Of a DNA stretch of 64,000 bases, positions 10,640-22,756 are shown piece after piece. A program made the position numbers and the translations under genes. Source of the DNA: Calliopum simillimum (lineage: Eukaryota > Arthropoda > Insecta > Diptera > Lauxaniidae); the NCBI GenBank assembly GCA_951812925.1, contig OX638369.1, positions 45,379,061 through 45,443,060 of the forward strand. Reading direction: 5' to 3'. Numbering within the stretch: the stretch's first letter is position 1; every line of letters begins with the position of its first letter. The notes under the pieces are model-generated. The model had not been told where the DNA came from. It worked only from the letters and a program-made list of their open reading frames with translations, and made no database searches.

Positions 10640-11230
10640 GTACTATATGGATACTTTAACAAGTGTCCAGCACCGTAGATAAATATTCTTGGACACTAAA
10701 GGTGCCCAGGAAAACTTCGTGGAAGACTATAACAAGTCTACTTGGTTGCTACGTACACTATGTGGACACTAAAAAAAGTGTCCAGTGAAGTGGGATAATG
10801 TCTCTGGTCACTTAAGGTGCCGGGAGGTCTATGTAGGAGATCATAATAAACCTTCCAGACCACTACGTGAAACTAATTTCTTTAAGACTACGTACACTAT
10901 GCGAATACCCTAAAAAGTATCCAGTGCAGTAGGATGTTGTCTCTGGTCACATAAGATGCCAGGAAGCCTATGTGGGAGATGATAAAAAATCTTTCAGGCC
11001 ACTACATGAAACTAACTACTCTAAGATTACGGATAATATAAAAGTGTCCAGCACCATAGATAAGTACTCTGATCACTAAGGCGCCAGGAAACCTTAGTGG
11101 AAGACTATAATAAGTTTTCCTGGTTGCTACGTACACTATCTGGACACTATAAAAAGTGTCCAGTGCAGTAGGATAATTTCTGGTCACTTAAGGTGCCAGG
11201 AAGCCTTTGTGGTAAATTATAATAATTTTT
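10640..11230. repeat. Degenerate tandem repeat, five copies of about 110-137 bp
   Basis: A block with AAAGTGTCCAGTGCAGTAGG, TCTGGTCACTTAAGGTGCC and AGGAAGCCTATGTGG recurs. The AGTGTCCAG or AGTATCCAG phrase falls near 10661, 10776, 10913, 11041 and 11152. Two of the five copies read CCAGCACCATAGATAA instead, so two monomer types are interleaved. It has the look of an old local satellite. Confidence 0.8.
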
Positions 11231-11366
11231 CCAGGCGAATAAGTTAACTAACTACCCAGTAATGACGAGGCCTTTACACAGTTAAACAATTCTTCGATTG
11301 CTATTTCTATCAAGTGCTTGGCAATTGATATGTTCGCATCGGTTGTCTGGCTGTGACTGCCTGCCT

Positions 11367-12166
11367 CAGTGTTGCCAAAAAAAAATTATCAAAATCCTTA
11401 AAAATCTAAAAAAATTCCTCAATTTTTAACGAAATTCCTCACGTTGATGTAGAATTCCATAATTTCGTTGCTAAGCGTTGTATACGTATTGACGATTTAT
11501 TGACTAAAAAGGCCTCCTGGCCTCAGTTTCCTGGGAACTTAAAGATGTGATTTTTGTTTTTTAGCATTAAAAATTTAGTTCATCTCATTTTTTGACCGGC
11601 AAAACAGACCAAAGCTGAACTTAGACAACTTGTCTGAACTCAGATATAAAAAAAATTTGTGCCGGAAATAATGCATTTCCCTTCCTTCGTGAGTAGAATC
11701 ATCCATATTTAAAATATGAATATTATGTACCGGAAACATATTAAGTACACTTCTTATTATAATAATATTAATAAGTAAAATTCAGTTAAATAACTTTAAA
11801 ATACAAAGTGTTCTTTAAATTTTAAAAATAATTCAGAGTGCAGTTATTACAAAAAAATGTCTCAATAAGTTTTTGAAATATCTAAATTCAGTTGATCCTA
11901 TTTAAGTATTTGGTACATTTTTTCTCATGTCGAGAAAACAACGTTGCACGTGTTTAGTTTAAACAATTGCGCAGTGTGAACGTCTCGCGAGTATGACCCT
12001 TATTTATGATAGTGAAAACAAAGGGCTACTCAATGGGTAACGTCAGAAATAATGCGTTAGTAAAAAAATCCTCAAAAATTCCTCAAATAAAAATTACTCA
12101 TAAATTCCTCAAGAGGGTCATGAATTCCTCACATTTTGAGGAATTCCCCACATTTTGGCAACACTG
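11367..12166. mobile_element. hAT-superfamily element, non-autonomous (800 bp)
   Basis: Both ends begin CAGTGTTGCCAAAA. The 8-bp target duplication GCCTGCCT is exact at 11359-11366 and 12167-12174, which is diagnostic for hAT. Near both ends the word AATTCCTCA recurs: at least two copies on the left near 11412-11440 and five on the right near 12070-12145, one inverted. Such subterminal repeats are typical hAT transposase binding sites. No transposase frame is present. Confidence 0.92.
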
Positions 12167-12174
12167 GCCTGCCT

Positions 12175-15100
12175 TCTGTGTTTGCAGTGGTGCTTTTATA
12201 GTCGATCCGACCGGTTTGTATTTTTTAATGTGTGTGTGTATGTATGGACAACAATATATTTGTTGTTGCCTATGTGCACGTGCATTATTTATTGGGGATT
12301 TTTGTCCTGGTTTCAAGTTTTTTTCCTTGGTTGTTATATATTTATATTGTGTGTAATAATATTATATTGTGACGTCATTCGGGACGTTACATACTTTTTG
12401 CTCTAAAATGAAAAGTTCGCTCTCTAGAAGTTCAGGAAGAAGTTGCAAATTTGATGCTTCATAAAATGTTTTTGTTTTTTCCTAAACTCACTATGTAAGA
12501 CAAGCTGACCAAACGTCTCGGGCTCTGTGATACAGTCCCATGTTTTCTGATTTTATCCCACAGGTTTTTGGATCTCGGAAAGTCCCAGATTCACGTAATT
12601 AGTCCCGATTGTTACGCATTTCTTCAAATTGTTGTATTATTGTTTTTTTTTTTGCTCTTTTTCTATTCTTAAAATATTTTTATTTTAATCGCTATTATTC
12701 GTTTTACTCGTAATTCAATGGAGTATAAATTAGAGAGCTTCAGTTCCGAAAGGTCAGAACTTCCGGTTGGTTTTCTTATTACCTTAAACTTCTCAGTAGT
12801 TAATCCTTCTTTTCGGAATGCTTTCTGTAATACCAAAATAAAATCCGGAAAACTATTGCAGCGCCTAAACTACGATAAATTCTAAGAGCTTTCAAGTTCT
12901 ATAAAAAAACGTTCCACTATTTTGTTGTTCTGGCGTTGGGTAGTAGTTTAATTCGTATAATATAAGCAATTATCCGATGACTCCTTGGTGAAAATGTTCT
13001 TGTCAATGTCACAAAATTCCATTCATGTAACTTTCCAAAATTAAATAAAAGTTGCGGGTTAATTAGTTTTGACTTTGTTTAATTTAACATTGAATTCCTA
13101 ATGCCAAAAACTATTCTCTCCAATCTTAATTATCCTTGTAACTGCATTTTGCATTTTTAGTCTTTGTCTTCTATTTCAAAATGTGGTTGTGTGAACTCTA
13201 ACATTTTCTAAAATTTTAAAATTCCAAAAATCCTTTTTTACACTAAATTGGATTGTGGGAATAGTTGCCACATAATTTGATTTTGCAGCAACTTAAAGTC
13301 ATTTCGTTTTTTTCCATCACATTTTATGTCAGTTTTATTTTATATCTCGTTTCATTGCAACTTTGCTGTGTTGCATGTTGTTGCACTTTGTGAGATTTTT
13401 CATTTCATTTCATTGCATTCTCACAATCAGTTTGGCCACAAGTCCATTAAAATACTTTAAGTCGGATGGATGCAAAGTGGTGACTTTTGTAGAATGAAAG
13501 AAGGAAGCAATTTTAATACGCCGGAAATAGTTGTAATAGAAACAAACTGCTGTGCTAGCGGTCGAAACCATAGTTGGGGTTGCGTGAATGAAATTGCTTA
13601 TGAGTGCGATATATAATTTATATCAGATAAAACATTTATATGGGGACATTTTGTGATTTTATGGTGCCTGGAGTGAAAACTTTTATAAAAAAAACTATAT
13701 GTTATCATGAAAATAGATCCTCACTTTATGAACTATGGTCAGAAACTCCGAAAAAGTACTGAGCTGTGGCGGTATGCCCGACGATATGATCTTGTATATT
13801 CTTAAATCGGAAAATGTTAAAAGAGCGGAAGTCAATAAAAGGCAAAAGTTATGTCATAATATCAAGTGGCTGACATTTTGTTAGAAATCAATAAAATTTA
13901 TCTCTATTATCATGAAAAGTTTACTTGATGGTATTGAGTTGAAAAATGATATCCGTCAAATAACCGATTTCTATGGCACATTAGGTGTATGACATTACTT
14001 TGGACCCTTTATTGGATTTTTATGAATGATCGACTAAATAATCATTTTAAGTTTTTGCTTAAAATTACTAATATTTTACGATAGACTGCAGCAACGGGAA
14101 ATGATCATCAGCTATTCCAACGCAACATTTGAAGCTGAAAACATTCATTACTAATCGAATATCACCAGCAAACATTACAAATCTACATAAAAATGTTCTT
14201 TAAGGAATCGAATAAAATCAGCAAATAGCATTCACAATACCGTTGACGACGACACATCAATGACAGCAACATAACGATATAATGTGAGAGTTGTCACATT
14301 CATATTTGTCAGCAGTTATTTGCATCAACAGTAAACTAACAGCAGCAGCAGAAATGACAGCAACAGCAAACAGACGAGTTACATTATTGTCATCACTGGC
14401 GGCAACATAACCAACCATTGTAACAGCTGATTTAATCAAATATGTAGAGTAGCATACAAAATGCATCAGCATTATCAGCAATAGCGCATCGGCAGTAGCT
14501 AACTGGAACAACAACAACAGCAATGGCGAAATGCACTAGTGTCAACCCATTGGGGTGTGCTACTCCGCAAAGCATTAGACACAGTGACACGTGTGTGAGG
14601 AAAAAAAAACTCGTTTTTATTATATGCACAAATAAGAAATATTTTTCCTGCATTCCGAACAAAACTGTGAGAAATTTAACAAAAACACTGTACTGTTTAA
14701 ACATTTCACGCAGTAACACTGTGTGATAATTATGCTTTTAGTGTCATACTTCACATAGTTTTGCAAAGAATAGAAAACATGTTAGCTGAGGAAAGAATCG
14801 AAAAGATAGATAGATTGTAGTAACTAATTCTAGTCCCGATTTTCTTCTCAAATTTAGTTGTTCATTGAGAACTTTTTTTGGCAATTAGTTGTCGCTGATT
14901 CCGCATGAGGATCTGAGTTAGTTTTGCTTTAAAGTGCTCAAAACGGTATTTTTTTGTGCATGGCGTATATATATGTAGAGCCTATGTAGCAGTATTAAAG
15001 TACGCGTAACTTTTTTACTAATGAAAGTTCCTCAAAATTTCAAGAAAAGATTGTGCAGATTTCGGTGAACAATTGTGTGCAAAAATTTTATTTTTATTTA

Positions 15101-15277
15101 TGGGTAGGTATTGCTTTAATATCTATTTGTTTATTAAAAAGTGCATTATTTATAAGGAATTTTAATATTTGTATGAAAAGTTTATTTCATCAAAATTTTT
15201 AAATATTTGTAGCCTTACCACAAAAATTTCATAAATTTTTGGAGAAATCGGAATTTAAAACTGGAAAGGGTGTTACC
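12175..15277. other. Non-coding region with CAG/CAA-rich tract
   Basis: No gene is supported. 14330-14525 is rich in CAG, CAA and ACAGCA triplets on the plus strand, as in opa-like intronic repeats, and gives open but low-complexity frames. The remainder is AT-rich and I recognise nothing in it. A mini-me fragment (GGTGTTACC) begins just before 15278, interrupted by the next MITE. Confidence 0.4.
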
Positions 15278-15281
15278 TTTG

Positions 15282-16657
15282 CACGGTGCTCTTGAACAGT
15301 CTATAGGTTTTTTTAACATGTGGAGAAAATCTGTGAATTGGGTTTCATTTGTATTACTTAATGGTATGAAAAATGCAAACCCCGAAATTGTAGCTGATCA
15401 TCCCCGCGAAATATCGCAAAAATACATATCCCATATAAAATAAAAAAAATTCGGAAAAAAAAACGCAACAAACAAATATAAAAATAGTTATATTGAATGT
15501 ATTTTACAATGCTGAATCCGAATCTGGCCTTAAAATTGCTATATCTCATATGGTTTTTGAGATATCTCAGCATAAACATGGAAAAAATACTGTTTTTGCT
15601 GTATTTTGAAGCTATATAACTATAACATAGAACAATTCAATACATTATCTAAAAGATCCAATCTTTTTCTTTAAAACCGCATCTAAATTATGTCCATAGC
15701 TTAATTTTTCTCCGAAATATCGTAGACTGAAATAATGACAAAACACGTTTTTTGCACTTTTTTAACTTTTTAGGTTAGGATATCTCCGAGAAAAATAAAA
15801 ATATCGACATTATTTGAATTAGGTTTAGAAGATTGATTAGAGCTTTCCATTTCTGCATCAGAATTTACGGATATACGTCCTGTTATATAGCTCCAAAATA
15901 CAGCAATAAAACATAGCGTCGGCTTTTTTTCCTTGTTTAGGCTAAGATATCTCAAAATCCGTATAAGATACAGCAATTCTAAGGCCGGATTCGGATTCAA
16001 CATTGCAAAATACATTAAAAATAACTATTTTTATATTTGTTTGTTACGTTTTTTTTTCTGAATTTTTTTTATTTTGGCTGTGATCATCTCACTTTTTTCG
16101 AAATTTGCAGTTGGGGCCTCTGATTTTTATAAAAATTCACAGAGATGTTCTAAGTGCTTAGCATGGAGACCTCTCATTATTAATTTTGCGAAAAAAAATT
16201 TTTTTTTCCAAGTTATGGGCATGGAACTTCAGAGTGTCCAAGTGGTGTTTTTGCGAAAAATCGAAGCAATTTTTTTTTCTAAGTCCCGCCATTTTGTCAA
16301 AAATAAATTTTTTAAATTTTTGTTTTCGGATTCTTGTAGCATTTTAAACGTTAATTTATTTTCCATTTTTAAATTTGGAAAATTTTGAAAATTTACAAAA
16401 TGGCGGCCATTTTTTGAAAAATCTTAAAAGTTGATTATCTCAAAATAATGTTCTTTTTATTTTTTTTTTACGAAAAGGTGAATGAAATACAAACATTTTT
16501 TGTATGGGACATGTATTTTTGCGATATTTCCCGGGGATGATCAGCTACGATTTCGGGGTTTGCATTTTTCAGACCACTAAACTAATACAAATGAAACCCT
16601 ATTCACAAATTTTCTCCACATATTCAAAAAACCTATCGACTGTTCAAGAGCACCGTG
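15282..16657. mobile_element. CACTA/Chapaev-like MITE, copy 2 (1376 bp)
   Basis: Same termini as the copy at 5834-6734 (CACGGTGCTCTTGAACAG). The 4-bp duplication is TTTG at 15278-15281 and 16658-16661. Removing the element restores GTGTTACCTTTGGCCTGGC, a mini-me terminal phrase found intact near 38095-38115 in the other orientation. The extra length relative to copy 1 includes 16070-16500. A frame of about 81 codons at 15770-16015 (minus) matches one at 6038-6289 in copy 1, but it lies inside the shared inverted-repeat DNA and resembles no known protein. Confidence 0.88.
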
Positions 16658-17160
16658 TTTGGCCTGGCTAAAATTTAAATACCCTACACTGTAGTATTTC
16701 GAAAATTTAGCTTGTTCGGGAAGTGCCTCGCCGTCTTCACCGCATTCACTTTTTTTTCAGATCTTCCACTTACCATTCCAAGTATCTATGCGAAATTTGG
16801 TTTCATTACCTCAAATAACGCTTGCACTACAGATGTACGTAAATTTTGCTTGCATAGGATATTCCACGTCCTCTTGTTAGAGTTTGCTTGGATTTTTCTC
16901 AGACCTTGCAAGTACTTTTCTTAGTGTTTGAGAGAAATTTGGATCGATTATCTCAAAAAACGCCTTCAGTATAGCATTTTGAAACTTTTGCTTGTTAGGG
17001 AGATGCACGCCCCCTTGTCCAAATTTACCTTAATTTTTTTTCAGATCTCCCATTTATCGTTCTTAGTATTTGGTTGGGTTATCTTAAAAAACACTTTCCA
17101 TACAGCATTTTGAAACTTCTCCTTATATGGAAAGTGCCACGCCCCACACTGCGACAAAAT
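16658..17160 (-). mobile_element. Mini-me-like element body, minus orientation
   Basis: Reads TTTGGCCTGGC, then ATACCCTACACTGTAGTATT, then repeated units of about 140 bp with GTGCC(A/T)CGCC, TTCAGTATAGCATTTTGAA and ATTTGGTT. The (GTCY)n end is missing. The proximal end is split by the Chapaev-like MITE. Confidence 0.65.
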
Positions 17161-17775
17161 AAAAACTTTTTGTGACTCAAAACCTAACAATATTGGTATC
17201 AATCGGCAGGTAATTGTATCAATGAAATAAGAACAAAATATTTAGTGGGAAGACTCAGTTTTGGCTACGCTGTGACACTTCAAAGTTGAGATATTTTTCA
17301 AAAAAAAAAATCATGTTTTGTTAAATTCGTTTTGGGTTCTATTAAACAAATAATTACCAAAAATTTGTGTTTTGATTAAACTAAGCGAAGTAAAGTTTTT
17401 TATTATAAATAATATTTGAGTAAATAAATAAAACTAAAAAAATTTGGAAAATATATAATTTGATATATATTGTAGTGATTTTAATACATGATATTATCAT
17501 ATGAAAAACTTCAGAATTTGACAAATTTCAATGAAAAAAAAAAAGAAAAACCAATCCTATAAAAATAAGTGCCGTTTTTTTCTTTAATCTTCTAGTACGG
17601 ATTCTATATAGCTAGGAACTGCAAATTACTTTTTCTACATCGTCCTACAAATATTTTTTTTTTTTTTTAAATGCTTAAAATGAAAAATTTGAATGAAATA
17701 AAAAATTTATGTTTAACATTTTTTTTTTGTTTTTATTAACACAAATGGTCTCAAAAGTACAAAAAAACATTGAGG
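17161..17775. other. Non-coding AT-rich region
   Basis: Long A and T runs (17300, 17530, 17650, 17720). No gene or repeat structure is recognised. Confidence 0.4.
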
Positions 17776-17933
17776 GATTCCTGAAAACTTGTAAAAGCCT
17801 CGAAAACCTCGTTAACTCGTAAAAATTGTCAAAATCAATACGAAAACTCGTAAAAGTTGTCAAAATCAATACGAAATTTGACAGTTTTACGAGTTAACGA
17901 GGTTTTCGAGGCTTTTACACGTTTTCAGGAATC
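17776..17933. repeat. 158-bp hairpin-forming inverted repeat
   Basis: The left arm 17776-17832 and right arm 17876-17933 are nearly perfect complements over some 57 bp. Shared words are GATTCCTGAAAAC, AAAAGCCTCGAAAACCTCG and TTAACTCGTAAAA. The loop of about 43 nt holds a short direct repeat (CTCGTAAAARTTGTCAAAATC twice across the arm and loop). No target duplication is evident. It is a small palindromic MITE or a hairpin locus. Confidence 0.75.
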
Positions 17934-19482
17934 GCCTTATTATTTGTACTACGTATATTTCAAAAACGTATATTTTAAAATTAAATAAAAAAATCGTTAT
18001 GTATGGGGCTTAAGAAAATCGTCCTAAATACCTGGTTTTAAGCAAAACTATAAAGTTTACAATAAATCTGAAATCATTTTGGAGCTCACCGACCCCAAAT
18101 TACGTAAAGAACCAAATTTTATCGATATCCAACCATTCCTTCTATTTTTGACCGTTGCTTGTATGGGCTCAACGCTCTTGTTCTTTTCTATACCTGCCAC
18201 GCCTTTTTCTGTTCGTTACAAAAGGAAGAACCAAGTGAATATACCCTGGGTGTAGGGTATAAAAAGACGTACATAAAAATGAACATGCTTATAACTTTTA
18301 AGAGAATTAAAATTTTTGAAAAAAAAATATAAGGCAATAATCCTGATCAAAAACATCTCCAAAGAACCACCAAAAAAAGTTTAAGTTGAGCAAGTAAGTT
18401 TTTACTGTGCCCGTTTCAAAATATTTAACTCAACTATAATAAGCTTCACTTAAATCCCGACAAAAAAAATTTGCTGTTCGAAAACTCGTGACAGAAAATG
18501 GGTTAATAACAGAAAGCGAGACGAAAATGTCTGATTCCCAATGAGCTCAGGACGATCTAAGACAATCAGATTCTAGATTACTTGTGATATTAGGCATTCG
18601 AAGCGCTAAGGTTTCAACTTACATGCTTACAAATGTACAAACCTTAAAGAATGATTCACAAAGATGATAATAAAGTCTGCATTGTATTTGATAATTTTAG
18701 CTGATATCTAAGGCCGAGAATTGATTAATTTTTTCTTTCCTCTGATAGCTTTGCTAACGCAAATTGCAATAGAATTTATTTATTACTTTGTCTAAAATTT
18801 GTATAACGGCAAAGCACTGTCGACACAGCAAAATGTGGTGACAATGGTTGCTGCTGCTGCCACTAATTATATCCACATTATGATTTTACATACTCGTATA
18901 CATATGCATGCATACCACATCCGTTTCCAGTGTTTTTCTATTTGTCCTTTAAATTTTATGCCTGGAGTCTCAACATCAAAAAAAATAAAGATAAAAAATT
19001 ATGTGTAAACTGCGAGTATTTCTGTTGCAGCGGAGTCATTTGGCAGTGGTGACAAAAGCAAATTCAGTTTCATTTTGTTGCATTCTGTTGTTGTTACTGT
19101 CAAAAATGTCAACAGCGTCAGTTATATTTGTTATGACACTAAGTGCATTAGATTGTCGTTAGTCATAATTTAAGTTGTTGTCGTCATTCGTTGTTGTGCT
19201 CATTTCAATTACCATTGTGAGACCTTCTGCCGGAGTTTTGCCAAACTTTCTGCCTGATTTTGCAAAATTTTATCTATCAGCATTTCGCAGTCTATATAAA
19301 TCTGAGAATAGTTCTTAATAGGAATCTGAGGAACTGTTTGTGCCTCATTTCGCATTTTTTGTTTTATTTTTTAATCGGGTCTGTATTCTGGTTTTTAAAT
19401 TTTTGTCAGTGTCATATCAAATATTGTATCAAAACAAATTAACTTGAACTTGATCAAATTAAAATCAGAAAAATAAAAAAAA
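17934..19482. other. Non-coding region with a mini-me end fragment
   Basis: 18190-18265 carries a minus-orientation mini-me terminus (CCTGCCACGCC, GTTACAAAAGGAAG, TATACCCTGGGTGTAGGGTA). The rest is AT-rich, with nothing recognised. It includes the presumed promoter side of the dynein light chain gene; no clear TATA box or initiator stands out. Confidence 0.45.
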
Positions 19483-19946
19483 ATGTCTCATCATACAAAT
19501 AAAACACCGGAAGTAAAGCCAAGATCGAAAGTCTACAGTAATTATAAAATACGTCCTGCTTTAAATGAAACATTTAAGCCAATTCCAATAAAAAATATTA
19601 TACGCAGCGTTTTGACGGATACTTTACAAGGTTTGTTTGTAAAAATTAAATGGACATATCTAAATGATGATTTCCTATTCCAATTGTAGGAAAAACTTAT
19701 ACCCCCGAAGAGGCTGCTAAATGGTCAAAAGAAATAGCCGATAATGTTAACGTCATTGTTAAGGAACTGGAAATGCCCCATTTTAAGCACGTAGTACAAG
19801 TGACACTCGGTCAACAGATGGGCTCAGGCTGTCGCTATATTGCCAAGTGCCTTTGGGATCCTGAATCAGATGGTCAGTCATCTGCATACTATACCAATGC
19901 GAGCTTATTCTGTGTTTGCACAGTCTTTGGAATTTATTTGTATTGA
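19483..19946 (+). CDS. Dynein light chain, Tctex-type (Tctex1 domain protein)
   Basis: A small light chain of the Tctex1/DYNLT family. Members bind dynein intermediate chains and act in cytoplasmic, axonemal or intraflagellar-transport dynein motors. Exon 1 is 19483-19630 and exon 2 is 19690-19946. The 59-nt intron (GTTTGTTTG to TTGTAG) splits a glycine codon and the joined frame gives 134 aa. After a short basic lead comes the Tctex1 fold: YKIRPALNETFKPIPIKNII, a helical TPEEAAKWSKEIADNV segment, HVVQVTLGQQMGSG, KCLWDPESDG and the closing strand CVCTVFGIYLY. Length and C-terminal ending match the family. The IRP..FKP..I opening is most like the DYNLT2B/TCTEX1D2 branch, which is an inference. 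The start lies in an A-rich context (AAAAAAATGTC) with no upstream in-frame alternative in the exon. The gene looks intact. Confidence 0.92.
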
Positions 19947-19979
19947 AGTTGGATGTTAGATGTTATGTTATGTTTATAA

Positions 19980-19985
19980 AATAAA
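19980..19985 (+). promoter_or_regulatory. Likely polyadenylation signal AATAAA
   Basis: AATAAA lies 34 bp after the stop codon of the dynein light chain gene, followed by AT-rich sequence. Position and orientation fit a short 3' UTR. Confidence 0.6.
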
Positions 19986-20089
19986 AATGCCAATGTTTCA
20001 AATGAATTATAATTATTCAGAGGAGTTTAATTTACAAAAATAAATGTTATTAAGCACTTTAGAAAATATCCGACCAAGCGCTGGTTCAT

Positions 20090-20595
20090 GTTAAACTATT
20101 ATCCCTTAAAGGGAGTCCATTTACACCGGTTCGAAATTCTATGTGAAAACGAAACAACTTTCAGGTGGACCATCAAAGTGAGGGAAGCCAAGCACTTACG
20201 TGTTAAAGAGAGTAGGGCCAATAACGGAGACCTGAGGAACACCTCTGTGAGAATCACAAATATTAGAAATGCAATCCTGAATTTTGAGGAAGAATATCCT
20301 ATCTCTCAGGAAGCTAACCAGCAAGTGAAAAATATGTGTGGGGCATTCAATCTGGAGAAGTTTTTAAAAGCAGTCTTTCCCACCAGACGCTGTCAAAAGC
20401 CTTCTCTAAATCAAGGGAACATGCAACAGTGCAATTTCTGTCTCAGAGACCCTTCGTCATATAATTTTGAACTTTCAAAAATGCATGGAAAGTGGAATGT
20501 CCCTTCTTGAAACCAAATTGTAAGTCTGGAATAGATTCAATCGGCATAGATGATGGCGACTCCATTTTAAGTATTAAAATCCTTTCAGGGGAGCA
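20090..20595 (-). pseudogene. Jockey-like non-LTR retrotransposon reverse transcriptase, decayed fragment
   Basis: The minus strand, read across several frames, gives the ordered RT motifs of the jockey group: IPDLQFGFKKGHST near 20535-20480, LDLEKAFDSVW near 20415-20380, and RGVPQVSVIGPTLFN near 20250-20200. Stops and shifts separate them. The fragment ends before the expected YADD box, so it is truncated at both ends. A 140-codon plus-strand frame over the same DNA (20088-20510) is a shadow of this fossil and not a gene. Confidence 0.8.
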
Positions 20596-22754
20596 ATTTT
20601 AGAAATTCTAAAAAAAATACAATAAGTACCTACTTTCAAATTGAAATATACCATAAAGGACTAACTTTGAGGTGTATGGCAAACAAACGAAAATTGTTCA
20701 TTTCTGACAAAAAAATTTGATCTTTAAAAAATTTGTTTTTTTTTTTCGAGATATTTTAAAATATTTTAAAATTTTTGGAATTTTTAAAATTAGGTATATA
20801 TGCGGACCGGGCTGTTCTGAAATCTGTTTGGTTTCTGTTTGGACGGGGACCAAAATTTGTAGCTTTCGCTATGTATAAAATTTCAATGGGTTATTTTTTG
20901 ATCAGACTCCGCTTCGGCTGCTGCTGCTACGGTGATTGTAGAGATGCTCTTAGCCCACTGGGCATATACTTGATGGCTATGTGTAGTCTCTAGTGATGAC
21001 AATGAGTCTATTCCTCAGACCAGGAGCTGCCGTGGAAGGCCTGGAGTCACTTTGGAAGTCGCCTTTTTTAGAGAAGTTATGAATTGTCTTTGCTTTAACG
21101 TGAGCAATTAAGAAATTTGCATAAAAAAGATCACCCAGAACACTTTGTTTTCAGCTAACTTTACTGTTGTTGACAAATAAACTTTATAAAATTAAAAATT
21201 AGTAATAAATTTTACAATTTAAGAGAGCTGCAGTTGCTTGCTGCGTGGACAATTTTCAACGAGTCAAGAATTTTTCCAACTTGAACTTTAGACTTCAATT
21301 TGAGAATTGTGCTGAGAAATTGTCAGCAATTCATATTGAGTTTGAGTGAGCGAGACGGCAACATTTATACAATGTACATACTTTTTACAAGTTTGACAGT
21401 CAACTTTAACGAGTAGTTACAGATCGATTGTGTTGCCGTTCGTCGTGTACGTGTTTCCCCACTTAAAGAGTTTCAATTACTTTTCGCTTCAAAAGCCTTT
21501 TAGTGAAAACGGCGAGTCACGCGTAGAAAATATTCTTAAAAAACCGCAAAATAGTCAAAAAAATGGCTTTATCTCTTTAACGATTTTTGGGTAACAAATA
21601 TTACTAATGTTTGTAAAACATAAAATTTTCAACAAAAAAATTCCAAAATACTTTTTATATTACGACTATTGCTTTCATCAAAAAGCTTTCAACACAAAAA
21701 GTGGTTGAAATTACCCGGATTCCGGAACAAGTCTGTATACGATAATGTAGCACTTTACAACATTTAAAACCTCAGCAAGTTCTGTGCATTCTTATAAAAA
21801 AAATGTTTGCGTAAGCTAGGCTGGCCATTTCTTAACGATTTAGCCTAAGACAGGAAAAAAATATCGAGTGAAATAGTGCGAGTGTTGCCAGTTATTTTCT
21901 GGACGTGCGTAAAAATCTGGGACATATACTGGACGTTTTTCATTCCAGGAAATGAGGTCAAATTATATGTCTCAATATTTCAGACCTTTAAAAATTTAAG
22001 AAATTTTGACAAAGCACTCTATGATATTTATTATTATAATCTTATTATTTAACTCTCTAAGCCATTGCTTTGCCACAAATTTATATAATTTATTTTTTTG
22101 TTCAATGTCCTTACATTGCGTCTTTTCAACTGAATAAATCAACTAAAGTAGAGGAATTCATTTTTTCACTTCGTTCTCCTTTTTTACAAGAACAAGGACT
22201 AAATAAAATGGCATCAAAGTTGGTGTTAAAGAAGGATGATTTGCACAAAACAGTGAAGGCGTGAAAAACTTTCGTCTATAGAGTGTTACGCTTAACTTTA
22301 TTAGATGGGATTTAAGTTGCGTTGAAGCGGCAGCAACAACTTTTTATCTGCCCTCCTTTAGACTGTCAACTAGCACTAGTCAGTCGTCGTTGTTGTGAAA
22401 TTATTTTTGTTGTTGTTTTTGTTTTGTTGTGTGCAGTTTGTTGCATTTTTAGTTGTTGTTTTTATTGTAGTCTCGTTATCCCAAGTGGACAGTTGAGCGC
22501 GTTTTCTGATGATGATGTCGGATTTTGGGCATTCTCACAATAATTTGGGATTGTTGATAGTAGACAGAGAGCTAGCTAATGGTTAAACTTGGCGCTCACT
22601 TCCATCACTAGACTTGAGACTTCGGATTGATAAATGATTGCTTTCAATCCTAGGAAACTAATTAGAAAATTAACTGAACAGTCAATGTTGGCAATAATGA
22701 TGTAGATTTCTTTCAAAGAAAAGAAGTTAGCTCAATGACATAAGATGAATATAT
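20596..22754. other. Non-coding region, nothing recognised
   Basis: No gene or repeat could be supported. 22380-22470 is rich in TTG and TTGTTGT triplets, as in other intron-like parts of the window. Short frames here have low-complexity translations. Confidence 0.4.
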
Positions 22755-22756
22755 TA

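Noticed and set aside
20088..20510. 140-codon plus-strand frame next to the dynein light chain gene
   Set aside because: The minus strand here carries ordered jockey RT motifs, so the plus frame is a shadow.
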